DNA from: Paenibacillus caui
GTDB taxonomy: Bacteria > Bacillota > Bacilli > Paenibacillales > Paenibacillaceae
DNA: 56,746 bases
Direction of reading: 5' to 3'
Assembly: GCF_019904135.1 (NCBI RefSeq)
Contig: NZ_JAIOGQ010000030.1
Coordinates: 1-56,746, forward strand
In this document: in pieces, positions 24,973 through 32,363 of the stretch
Layout of the letters: each line of letters begins with the position of its first letter
How positions within the stretch are numbered: position 1 is the first letter of the stretch
The notes under the pieces: generated by a model
Database searches by the model: none
The model's input: the letters and a program-made list of their open reading frames with translations, nothing else
Told to the model about the DNA's origin: nothing
Made by a program: the position numbers and the translations under genes

Positions 24973-25578
24973 GTGACAAGATCGACCATTTTATGGGATG
25001 AGATCGCCCATTCAATGAAACAATGTTTGGTTATTACAGACTTGCGGGGCTGCATTGTCGACTACAACGCTTCCTGGACCCAGTTCGGCATGAAGAGCGG
25101 CTATACCGAAGATTTTGATTGGCACGGCGTTAATTTGCTGCAGATTGTCGAAGCACGCGCCTTCGCCGACGGGATATTGGCCAAGCAAGCATTATCCAAG
25201 CTGGACGATCTGCTTCAGGGCAAAGATTCGTTTACGCCCATAGAATGCCCTAACTATACGGACAAGGGAATTCAGTGGCTGCTGCTGGAGATAACACCCT
25301 GGTATTCATCCGAAAGCCGGAATGTGAGCGGGCTTATCATTAGTATCAGCGATATAACTTCACTTCATGTAATCCCCCATAAGTCGCCATTTAGCCGCTT
25401 GCTGCCCTTGTGCGCCGAATGCAAAAGAATTCGTGATGAAAAGGATGAATGGCATTCCTTCGAAAGATATTTAAAGAAACATCTGCATCTCGAATTTACG
25501 CATGATATGTGTCCCGATTGTATCCGCCACTTGTATCCTCAATATTCATCCGTTTTGGACCGAGGGCTGAACGAATGA
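24973..25578 (+). CDS. PAS-domain protein with C-terminal Cys-rich motif
   Basis: 201 residues. The start is GTG 24973 after AGGGGCGA. Residues about 12-130 form a PAS-like sensor fold (KQCLVITDLRGCIVDYNASW ... GLIISISDIT). The tail (about 143-195) reads LLPLCAECKRIRDEKDEWHS ... HDMCPDCIRHLYP. This two-CxxC module appears at the end of PAS or GAF sensors, usually just before or instead of an output domain, and probably binds zinc. No kinase, cyclase or DNA-binding domain is present, so output must be through a partner. Divergent from the XRE regulator; a functional link is possible but not shown. Confidence 0.8.
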   Translation: MTRSTILWDEIAHSMKQCLVITDLRGCIVDYNASWTQFGMKSGYTEDFDWHGVNLLQIVEARAFADGILAKQALSKLDDLLQGKDSFTPIECPNYTDKGIQWLLLEITPWYSSESRNVSGLIISISDITSLHVIPHKSPFSRLLPLCAECKRIRDEKDEWHSFERYLKKHLHLEFTHDMCPDCIRHLYPQYSSVLDRGLNE

Positions 25579-25904
25579 GTTCTACGCTTGACTCCATACA
25601 GCAATAAAATTGTATCATAATTCGGTTATTAAGACTAAATTTACTAAAGATTCCATTTTATACATCGAGGTATATATCAGGAAAAAGACTGTCATCAAGG
25701 ACAGCCCTTCTTTTCTGTATTATAAATAGGTCACAAGCAGGACTGGACCGCTTCGGCAAACTCCTCTCTACCTTCAAGCCGCGCATATTTTTGCCTTTTA
25801 TCACGTCTGTGCGGTGAACAAATAGAGTCCTTGAAAACGAACATTTTCTATAATATAGCTGCTTCCGAAAAATGTAAAGCTTATTTATGGAACACTTCCC
25901 AATA
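25579..25904. other. Intergenic stretch with a weak terminator
   Basis: A CTGTC/GACAG hairpin at about 25688-25703, followed by CCCTTCTTTT, could end the PAS gene transcript. No coding region is supported in the rest. Confidence 0.45.
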
Positions 25905-25948
25905 GCAAAAAAATGCGGCTCGAAAGATTGAAATCCTCCGAGCCGCAT
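25905..25948 (-). terminator. Terminator of the tRNA-Glu/tRNA-Leu transcript
   Basis: ATGCGGCTCG (25913-25922) pairs with CGAGCCGCAT (25939-25948), with a T-run on the minus strand, 21 bases after the tRNA-Leu 3' end. Confidence 0.8.
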
Positions 25949-25969
25949 TTCTTATGGCATATATGGTTA

Positions 25970-26052
25970 TGCGGTAGAGAGGACTCGAACCTCCACGGGC
26001 GTACGCCCACTACCCCCTCAAGATAGCGTGTCTGCCATTCCACCACTACCGC
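25970..26052 (-). tRNA. tRNA-Leu(GAG), second copy
   Basis: Same length and anticodon as the copy at 24284-24366, differing by one base in the variable arm region (GTACGCCC against GTAAGCCC on the plus strand). It follows tRNA-Glu by nine bases in the same transcript. The displaced fragment at 15790 carries the GTAAGCCC version, so the island used the other copy. Confidence 0.95.
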
Positions 26053-26061
26053 ATATTCAGA

Positions 26062-26136
26062 TGGTGACCCGTAGGGGATTCGAACCCCTGTTACCTCCGT
26101 GAAAGGGAGGTGTCTTAACCCCTTGACCAACGGGCC
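26062..26136 (-). tRNA. tRNA-Glu(TTC)
   Basis: 75 bases including encoded CCA. The anticodon loop is CTTTCAC with anticodon TTC, and acceptor GGCCCGT pairs with ACGGGTC (one wobble pair). First gene of the two-tRNA unit with tRNA-Leu. Confidence 0.95.
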
Positions 26137-26383
26137 ATAGCAACTTACTCAGTGCTGCTCTTTCGCAGCGACAAGAATGAGTATAACAAAATCACAAACA
26201 TCTGGCAAGCATTTTTTCACACAATTTTTTTCAAAAAATATTTCCGTCATGCAGCATCCTTCTCAACTGCCAGATATTAAGCGGCTTCCATAAAGCCCAT
26301 GAGCAAAGCCATGAACCTATGAGCCGTTATAAGGGCTCTTTGCCAAAACGGCAAGGAGCCCGGCACGGCTTCCAGAGGTGATC

Positions 26384-27649
26384 TTAGGATATCTTCACCA
26401 GGCTGTACTTCTTTTTGCCTTTGCGGATAATGATAAAACGGCCGCCGATGGCTTGATCCACCGAAACCTCCAGCCCCACATCGTTGACGCGCTCCCCGTT
26501 CAAGGAAATGGCTCCGTTCGTAATATCCTCGCGCGCCTGCCGTTTGGAAGGCTCAATGCCCAGATCGACAAGCCAGTCGATAATGTTCTTCGGCTCTTTC
26601 GCAGCTTCAAATGTCGGCATTTCCTTAAAGCCCAGCTCGATTTCATCGGCGGTAAGCGACTTGATATCGCCGCTGAACAATGCGGCGGTGATCCGCCGCG
26701 CCTGCTCCAGCATTTCTTCGCCGTGCACGAATCTCGTCATTTCCTCGGCCAGCGTTTTTTGCGCTTCGCGTTTATGCGGCTCCGTCTGCACCTTTTCAGC
26801 CAAATCGTCAATTTGCTCTTTGGTGAGGAACGTAAAATATTTCAGGTATTTCACGACGTCGCGGTCGTCGGTATTGGCCCAGAACTGGTAGAACTCGAAC
26901 GGCGTCGTTTTGTTCGGATCGAGCCATACCGCTCCGCCGGCCGTTTTGCCGAATTTCGTGCCGTCAGCTTTAAGCATCAGCGGAATTGTAAGGCCAAACG
27001 CTTTGGCTTCATTCCCTTCTTTTTTCCGAATCAGGTCGAGGCCGCTCGTAATGTTGCCCCATTGGTCGGAGCCGCCGATTTGCAGTTGAACGTCTTCATG
27101 CTGGTATAAATGCAGGTAGTCAATCGACTGCAAAATCTGGTAAGAGAACTCCGTAAAGGAGATGCCGCTTTCCAGCCGGCTTGCCACCACATCCTTGGCC
27201 AGCATCGTGTTGATGCTGAAATTTTTGCCGTAATCGCGCAAAAATTCGATGACATTGATCTTAAGCGTCCATTCGTAATTGTTGACCATCCGGATCTGGT
27301 TGTCGCCTTCCGTGACAAACAGCTTTTTCATCTGCATGGTTAACGCCTGGACGTTGGCTTCGATTTGCTCCAGCGTTTGCAGCGAACGTTCCGTTTGACG
27401 GCCGCTCGGATCGCCGATCGTCCCCGTCGCCCCGCCGATCAAAATGACCGGACGATGGCCGGCAAGCTGGAACCGTTTCAGCACCATAAACGGAATCAGG
27501 TGGCCGATATGCATGCTGTCCCCCGTAGGGTCTACGCCGCAGTACAGGGAAATCGATTTTTGCTCGGTTAATTCCCGGAGACCATCGGCGTCCGTTTGCT
27601 GATTGATGGCGTCGCGCCATTCAAGTTCGTCGATAATGTTCAAGACCAT
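26384..27649 (-). CDS. tyrS: Tyrosyl-tRNA synthetase
   Basis: 421 residues, class I aminoacyl-tRNA synthetase that charges tRNA-Tyr in the cytoplasm. The HIGH-type motif is in DPTGDSMHIGHLIPF (about residues 40-55), the KMSKS-type motif is KFGKTAGGAVWLD, and tyrosine-pocket residues are in EFSYQILQSIDYLHLYQHED. The C-terminal S4-like domain (about 350-415) includes PSKRQAREDITNGAISLNGE. ATG 27649 follows AAAGGAGTGG. Preceded by a T-box leader, so expression rises when uncharged tRNA-Tyr accumulates. Confidence 0.97.
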   Translation of the reverse strand: MVLNIIDELEWRDAINQQTDADGLRELTEQKSISLYCGVDPTGDSMHIGHLIPFMVLKRFQLAGHRPVILIGGATGTIGDPSGRQTERSLQTLEQIEANVQALTMQMKKLFVTEGDNQIRMVNNYEWTLKINVIEFLRDYGKNFSINTMLAKDVVASRLESGISFTEFSYQILQSIDYLHLYQHEDVQLQIGGSDQWGNITSGLDLIRKKEGNEAKAFGLTIPLMLKADGTKFGKTAGGAVWLDPNKTTPFEFYQFWANTDDRDVVKYLKYFTFLTKEQIDDLAEKVQTEPHKREAQKTLAEEMTRFVHGEEMLEQARRITAALFSGDIKSLTADEIELGFKEMPTFEAAKEPKNIIDWLVDLGIEPSKRQAREDITNGAISLNGERVNDVGLEVSVDQAIGGRFIIIRKGKKKYSLVKIS

Positions 27650-27704
27650 TCCACTCCTTTATTCATAAGCATTCTTATAACGAATCATCATGCCGCGGCG
27701 AAAA

Positions 27705-27965
27705 TAAAAAATCGTCCCTTGTCTATTGTAGACACAGGGACGATTGGATAACCGTGTTACCACCCAGCTTGCACCATAAGCTCCGCCTGCGCGCGGGCCA
27801 TGAATGCCACTCTCGGCGGAATATCGTTCGCCAGTCCGCCCGGCACGATCCGGGATACTCCAGAGTGTAATTCGCCAGCTTAATGTGTACCGGGTTTCAT
27901 CACCCCCGGCTTTCTGGAACAGGGATTAAGTAAGCTACTGGGCTCTTTCAACGTACGCATGCATA
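27705..27965 (-). promoter_or_regulatory. T-box riboswitch leader of tyrS
   Basis: The T-box element reads GCTGGGTGGTAACACGGTTA on the minus strand (27749-27768), close to the conserved AGGGTGGNACCGCG core. It is followed by a terminator, ATCGTCCCTGTGTCTACAATAGACAAGGGACGAT in two arms at 27711-27745, and a T-rich run. Upstream Stem I sequence holds TAC triplets (GGTACAC and ATTACAC) that could be the tyrosine specifier; which one is used is not certain. The 5' limit is approximate. Confidence 0.88.
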
Positions 27966-28079
27966 TAAGATTAGAGACAGTATAGTGAAATAGGCTATTA
28001 ATGTCAACTGTCCCCCGGAAACTTATAAACTATATTGTCAAAAAAAAACACGCCCGATCAGCGTGCCTTATCATATGTA

Positions 28080-28171
28080 TGGCGGAGAGAGAGGGATTCG
28101 AACCCTCGCACCGCTTACGCAGTCTAACCCCTTAGCAGAGGGTCCCCTTATAGCCACTTGGGTATCTCTCC
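28080..28171 (-). tRNA. tRNA-Ser(GCT)
   Basis: 92 bases including CCA, with a long variable arm. The anticodon loop CTGCTAA gives GCT. Acceptor GGAGAGA pairs with TCTCTCC. Confidence 0.95.
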
Positions 28172-28180
28172 AAATAAAAA

Positions 28181-28256
28181 TGGCTCCCCGAACAGGACTC
28201 GAACCTGTGACAACTCGATTAACAGTCGAGTGCTCTACCAACTGAGCTATCAGGGA
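28181..28256 (-). tRNA. tRNA-Asn(GTT)
   Basis: 76 bases including CCA. Acceptor TCCCTGA pairs with TCGGGGA (one wobble pair), and the loop CTGTTAA gives anticodon GTT. It lies nine bases upstream of tRNA-Ser on the same strand. Confidence 0.95.
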
Positions 28257-28304
28257 ACATTACCAGCGAACATTTATTAATTTATCACGAAAGCTCCTCC
28301 AAAG

Positions 28305-28517
28305 TCAACAGCATTTCCTGGCATTAAAAAAAGAACCCTCTCTTCCTTCGGTGAAGAAACGGTTCTTGTGCTTGCATCTGTACAATGCATCTTTTTTCGT
28401 TTTGGTCATTCTCGTTCTCATATCCACATTTGCAAACGGGCTTCGGCTCAGTTCAGGATCCATCCGGCCTTCCCTGATCCGCTTCTCACGCATTTTCTTG
28501 GCAACGGATTTAGCCAA
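28305..28517 (-). CDS. Small basic protein, possibly Paenibacillus-specific
   Basis: 70 residues from TTG 28517, which has AAGGAGTGA nine bases before it. Highly basic: AKSVAKKMREKRIREGRMD, then RTRMTKTKKDALYRCKHKNR. No transmembrane helix or known domain. The name is not recognised, but the ordered basic repeats and ribosome site argue for a real gene. A terminator hairpin lies inside the last ~12 codons (AAGAACC/GGTTCTT, then T7), so the coding end and terminator overlap. Confidence 0.6.
   Translation of the reverse strand: MAKSVAKKMREKRIREGRMDPELSRSPFANVDMRTRMTKTKKDALYRCKHKNRFFTEGREGSFFNARKCC
28323..28365 (-). terminator. Terminator overlapping the 3' end of the small basic gene
   Basis: On the minus strand AAGAACCG-TTTCTTC pairs with GAAG-AGAGGGTTCTT and runs into TTTTTTT. 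The hairpin is encoded within the open frame. Confidence 0.7.
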
Positions 28518-28576
28518 TGTTCATCACTCCTTATTTTATTGCTTCTTCCATTCTACACCAGAAGGATACCCAAGCG

Positions 28577-29047
28577 CTATTCTTGTGGTTTTAAATTTTT
28601 TAGCTTCAGCTGTCCTGCACATTTTCCGCAGCGGTACCGCTTTGGGTCGATTTTGCGCTTCCGGGCGTATTTCATCCCGCAGCTCTGACAGACGAGCTCG
28701 TAACGGTAAGGAAGCGGCCTTCGCTGCGTTCCCGGAAGGCTTTGACAGAACCGGCCGCCTCCAACCTTGGCCAGCAATTTTTTGAAATCAGCGTCCCTGT
28801 GCCGGTACCCCAATCCAAGCAAATGCAAGTGATAATGACACAGCTCATGCTTGATTATTTTCTCCGTTTCCTCCTTTCCATAATGCTCAAGCTGCTTCGG
28901 ATTAATTTCAATATCATGACTCTTCATGAAGTATCTGCCCCCGGTTGAACGCAGCCTTGCGTTGAACGTAGCGCGGTGGCGGAATGCTCTGCCGAACCAG
29001 CGAAGGGAAACGTCTTCCACCCATGCCTGAAGCTCTTCATCGTTCAT
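28577..29047 (-). CDS. SprT-like zinc metalloprotease-fold protein
   Basis: 156 residues. The zinc site is the HELCHYH motif (His67, Glu68, His71) in IIKHELCHYHLHLLG, with a further His in YRHRDADFKKLL. The C-terminus has two CxxC pairs (VCQSCGMKYARKR and YRCGKCAGQLKL) for a zinc ribbon. This is the layout of the bacterial SprT/YdcK family (about 150 residues). The cellular role in Bacillus is not established; the eukaryotic relative Spartan cleaves DNA-protein crosslinks. Single gene on the minus strand; ATG 29047. Confidence 0.92.
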   Translation of the reverse strand: MNDEELQAWVEDVSLRWFGRAFRHRATFNARLRSTGGRYFMKSHDIEINPKQLEHYGKEETEKIIKHELCHYHLHLLGLGYRHRDADFKKLLAKVGGGRFCQSLPGTQRRPLPYRYELVCQSCGMKYARKRKIDPKRYRCGKCAGQLKLKNLKPQE

Positions 29048-29195
29048 CGAATGATCCTCATTTCCTAAAGGCCTGACTGACCGTAGTTGATGAATCTAAA
29101 GGGCAATATACCCGAAGGGTTTGTACTTGAATTTTAACTTGCCGTTACGATACACTGTCAAGTAGTAATGAATTCCGGAGGGAGAATGGCCTGCC

Positions 29196-29549
29196 ATGTC
29201 AACCATGCGCTATTGTATATTGCAGCAAGACCCCGATCTTATATTTGTGGAAATGCCGGCTGATTACGCATACCAGCTAAGCGCACTGAATCTGCGCTTG
29301 AACAAGGAAGTGGACAAGTTAACCGCTGAGCAAGTGCCAGACCTTCCGAAAGCCGTCGCGGAATGCGATTCGCTAGAGCTGCTTCGCGAATCCGATCAAA
29401 TCGTCAGCGGTCTGGATTACATTAACGAGTTGGAGAATTCGTTCTCCTCCATCCGGGAAACGAGCTACCCTCTTATTTCCCTGCTCACGGAAATCCGTGC
29501 CCTTCAGGCGCAGCTGGAGCAATGGTACGATGAAGAAGCGGATGCATGA
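29196..29549 (+). CDS. Conserved hypothetical protein upstream of cmpA
   Basis: 117 residues, acidic, mainly helical: YAYQLSALNLRLNKEVDKLT, LLRESDQIVSGLDYINELEN, LLTEIRALQAQLEQWYDEEA. No signal peptide, membrane helix or catalytic motif is seen. The C-terminal third is a likely coiled coil. A GGAGGGAG site precedes the ATG. I recognise it only as a protein often found beside cmpA in Paenibacillus and cannot give a function. A TTGAAT/TACACT promoter-like pair stands upstream (about 29129-29157). Confidence 0.7.
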   Translation: MSTMRYCILQQDPDLIFVEMPADYAYQLSALNLRLNKEVDKLTAEQVPDLPKAVAECDSLELLRESDQIVSGLDYINELENSFSSIRETSYPLISLLTEIRALQAQLEQWYDEEADA

Positions 29550-29626
29550 TCCTGAACTTCCGCACAATTTTGGGCATTCCTCCATATAGATATTCGTAAC
29601 AGGGATTACGGAGGAGGCGATGCATC

Positions 29627-29770
29627 TTGCCTAAGTGGCTGTGCAATCAGATCATGCATGCTTTTTACAAGAAAGACCGGCGCCAGGTCAGGCTGCTTAA
29701 TGACTGCTGGTTTTTCTATCACAATCGCCGGACGGATTCCAATCCGTCCGAAGAAGTTCATGCCGAATAA
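29627..29770 (+). CDS. cmpA: Cortex morphogenetic protein CmpA
   Basis: A 47-residue gene below usual length cut-offs. It starts at TTG 29627, ten bases after GGAGGAGG. It reads PKWLCNQIMHAFYKKDRRQ, then VRLLNDCWFFYHNRR, matching the core of Bacillus subtilis CmpA, a 37-residue protein that guides degradation of SpoIVA during spore cortex formation. The last ~12 residues (TDSNPSEEVHAE) are an acidic extension beyond the Bacillus form. It follows the hypothetical gene by 77 bases in the same direction. This is direct evidence for a spore former. Confidence 0.88.
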   Translation: MPKWLCNQIMHAFYKKDRRQVRLLNDCWFFYHNRRTDSNPSEEVHAE

Positions 29771-29805
29771 AGCATGAACCTGCCCTGCTGTAAATGTCCA
29801 AGAAG

Positions 29806-29852
29806 CCGCCGGACCTCTTGTAAGGCAAGAGGAACCGGCGGCTTCTTTACTT
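29806..29852. terminator. Bidirectional terminator between cmpA and tex
   Basis: AAGAAGCCGCCGG-ACCTCTTG pairs with CAAGAGG-CCGGCGGCTTCTT and is followed by T-rich tails on both strands. It serves the converging cmpA and tex transcripts. Confidence 0.85.
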
Positions 29853-29913
29853 GGAACTGGTTGGATTAGACAGCATAACAGCTTGATAGCTCGGCAGCTA
29901 AGAACTTGGCTGC

Positions 29914-32136
29914 TTATTGCGCCGCTGCTTCGGGTCTGCGCATCGTAAGTCCGACACGGCCCTTCTTCTCATCCACATTGAGTACCCATACGGTTACGTT
30001 ATCTCCGACCGACACCACATCCATCGGATGTTTGACATATCCGCTGCTCAGCTGCGAAATATGCACGAGCCCGTCATTTTTGACGCCGATGTCGACGAAA
30101 GCGCCGAAGTCGATGACGTTGCGGACCGTTCCCTGAAGCTCCATGCCGGGAACGAGATCCTCCAGCTTCAGCACGTCTTTCCGGAAAATCGGCTGCGGCA
30201 GCTCGTCGCGCGGATCGCGGCCCGGGCGACAGAGGCTGTCCACAATATCCCGCAGCGTCGGGGCGCCCACCTCGAGCTTAACTGCCAGTTCCCCGATGTC
30301 CAGCGCTTCAAGGCGTCCGGCCAGCTCCTTGGAACCAAGCTGATCCATCGTTACGCCAAGCTCATCGAATAGCCGGGACACGACATCGTATGATTCCGGG
30401 TGAATCGGCGTGCGGTCCAGCGGATTTTCACTTTCGGTGATGCGAAGGAAGCCGACGCACTGTTCAAAGGTTTTAGCTCCTAGGCGAGGTACCTTTTGCA
30501 GCGCCTTCCGGCTGCCAAATTTACCGTTCTCCTCGCGGAACTTCACGATGTTCTTCGCAATCGTTGCATTCACTCCCGATACGTAGGAAAGCAACGACGG
30601 CGAAGCCGTATTCACATCGACTCCCACGTGGTTAACCGCAGACTCGACAACAGCTTTAAGGCTTTCCTCCAAATGCTTCTGGGATACGTCATGCTGATAC
30701 TGGCCGACGCCGATGGCTTTAGGATCGATCTTTACCAGTTCCGCGAGCGGATCCTGCAGACGGCGGGCAATCGAGGCCGCACTGCGCTCGGCGACATCGA
30801 GATCCGGGAATTCCTCCTGGGCCAGCTTGGAGGCTGAGTAGACGCTCGCTCCCGCTTCATTGACAATCAGGTAGGCCAGAGAATCCTGCTTGCGCTCAGC
30901 GATCACTTCGGCGACAAATTGCTCGGTCTCGCGCGAAGCGGTCCCGTTTCCGATGGCAATCAGGTCGATGCCGTACTGGTCAATGAGTTCATGGAATTTG
31001 GCCGCAGCCTCCCGCTTCTTATTGTTCGGCGGTGTCGGGTAGGTGACCGCCACTTCGAGCAGCTTGCCCGTATCGTCTACAACCGCTAGCTTGCAGCCGG
31101 TTCGATAAGCAGGGTCGACGCCCAGCACATTAATGCCCTTGACCGGAGGCTGCAGCAGCAGACTCCGCAGATTGGCCGAAAAGATCGAGATCGCCTGGGT
31201 CTCAGCCTTCTCGGTCAGCTCACCACGCAGCTCGCGCTCGATAGAAGGAGCAATGAGGCGCTTATAGGCGTCTTCAATAACAGCGCGGAGCAGTTGTTCG
31301 CTTGCGGAACTCCCCTTGATTACCTGTTTGGCCATATAGGAGTGGACCGGTTCAGGCGAAACTTCAAGTCCAATCTTGAGCACGTTCTCCCGCTCGCCGC
31401 GGTTGATGGCAAGGATGCGGTGGGGAGGCATTTTCTTCGCAAGCTCGCGATAGTTGTAGTACATTTCATAAACGGATTCCTGCTCCGCATCCTTCGCTTC
31501 TGAAACGATGATGGCATGATCCATGGTGTAACGGCGTACCCATGCCCGGATCTTCGCATCATCCGCTAGCTGTTCGGCGACAATGTCCATAGCTCCCTGC
31601 AGCGCATCCTCGGACGATTCTACGCCTTTCTCACCATCGATATAGGCTGCAGCCTCCATAGCGGGATTTCCTTTCGCAGCCTGCGAAAGGAGCCACTGAG
31701 CCAAAGGCTCCAGTCCCTTCTCCTTCGCCACGCTGGCCCGCGTCTTCCGCTTCTGCCGGTAGGGGCGGTATAAATCCTCCACCTCCTGAAGCTTGACCGC
31801 CTGGCGAATCGCCGAAGACAGCTCTTCCGTCAGCTTGCCCTGCTCATCAATGATCCGGATGACCTCGCGCTTGCGCTCTTCAAGTCCCCGCAAATAATTC
31901 GTGCGCTCCTCGACATCCCGCAGCTGATTCTCATCCAACTCACCGGTCATTTCCTTCCGGTAACGGGCGATAAACGGAATCGTGTTCCCCTCGTCGAGCA
32001 AAGCAATCGTCGTTCGAACCTGTTTCAATGCCAGATTCAGTTCCTTCGCTACCTGCCGGACGATCATTTCTTGCTCTTCAGCTTTGGCCTGTTCCGGACG
32101 GGCTTCCGTTTCTAATACTGTATCTTGTTCTGACAA
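29914..32136 (-). CDS. tex: Tex-family S1 RNA-binding transcription accessory protein
   Basis: About 740 residues from TTG 32136 (GAAAGAGGGA before it; an open frame continues 87 bases upstream without a ribosome site). Domains in order: N-terminal helical Tex region (LLDEGNTIPFIARYRKEMTG), YqgF/RNase H-like fold (INVLGVDPAYRTGCKLAVVD), helix-hairpin-helix pair (LLSYVSGVNATIAKNIVKFR), and a C-terminal S1 domain (GMELQGTVRNVIDFGAFVDIG ... GLVHISQLS). Tex binds nucleic acids and affects transcription; its precise role differs among species. Monocistronic, with a bidirectional terminator downstream. Confidence 0.95.
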   Translation of the reverse strand: MSEQDTVLETEARPEQAKAEEQEMIVRQVAKELNLALKQVRTTIALLDEGNTIPFIARYRKEMTGELDENQLRDVEERTNYLRGLEERKREVIRIIDEQGKLTEELSSAIRQAVKLQEVEDLYRPYRQKRKTRASVAKEKGLEPLAQWLLSQAAKGNPAMEAAAYIDGEKGVESSEDALQGAMDIVAEQLADDAKIRAWVRRYTMDHAIIVSEAKDAEQESVYEMYYNYRELAKKMPPHRILAINRGERENVLKIGLEVSPEPVHSYMAKQVIKGSSASEQLLRAVIEDAYKRLIAPSIERELRGELTEKAETQAISIFSANLRSLLLQPPVKGINVLGVDPAYRTGCKLAVVDDTGKLLEVAVTYPTPPNNKKREAAAKFHELIDQYGIDLIAIGNGTASRETEQFVAEVIAERKQDSLAYLIVNEAGASVYSASKLAQEEFPDLDVAERSAASIARRLQDPLAELVKIDPKAIGVGQYQHDVSQKHLEESLKAVVESAVNHVGVDVNTASPSLLSYVSGVNATIAKNIVKFREENGKFGSRKALQKVPRLGAKTFEQCVGFLRITESENPLDRTPIHPESYDVVSRLFDELGVTMDQLGSKELAGRLEALDIGELAVKLEVGAPTLRDIVDSLCRPGRDPRDELPQPIFRKDVLKLEDLVPGMELQGTVRNVIDFGAFVDIGVKNDGLVHISQLSSGYVKHPMDVVSVGDNVTVWVLNVDEKKGRVGLTMRRPEAAAQ

Positions 32137-32363
32137 TGGATTATTCCCTCTTTCCTTCAGCAATACCACAGATCTGCCTGAGCATGCGCATTCCCAGGAG
32201 GGCTTCGCAGTTCTCAGGCTCATCCCTTATTATTGCAAAATTCCGGCTATATTTCCACAGAACGCATCGGTTCAAATGAACGTCCTGCTGGCCCTGAACC
32301 AAACCCCTATGGGCACTTGACTCTACCCAACTCTTCTAAAGCAGAAGCTGCCCAGAAAAAAAA

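Noticed and set aside
26378..27109. A 243-residue plus-strand open frame opposite tyrS
   Set aside because: Antisense shadow of a strongly conserved synthetase gene; no start signal or family resemblance.
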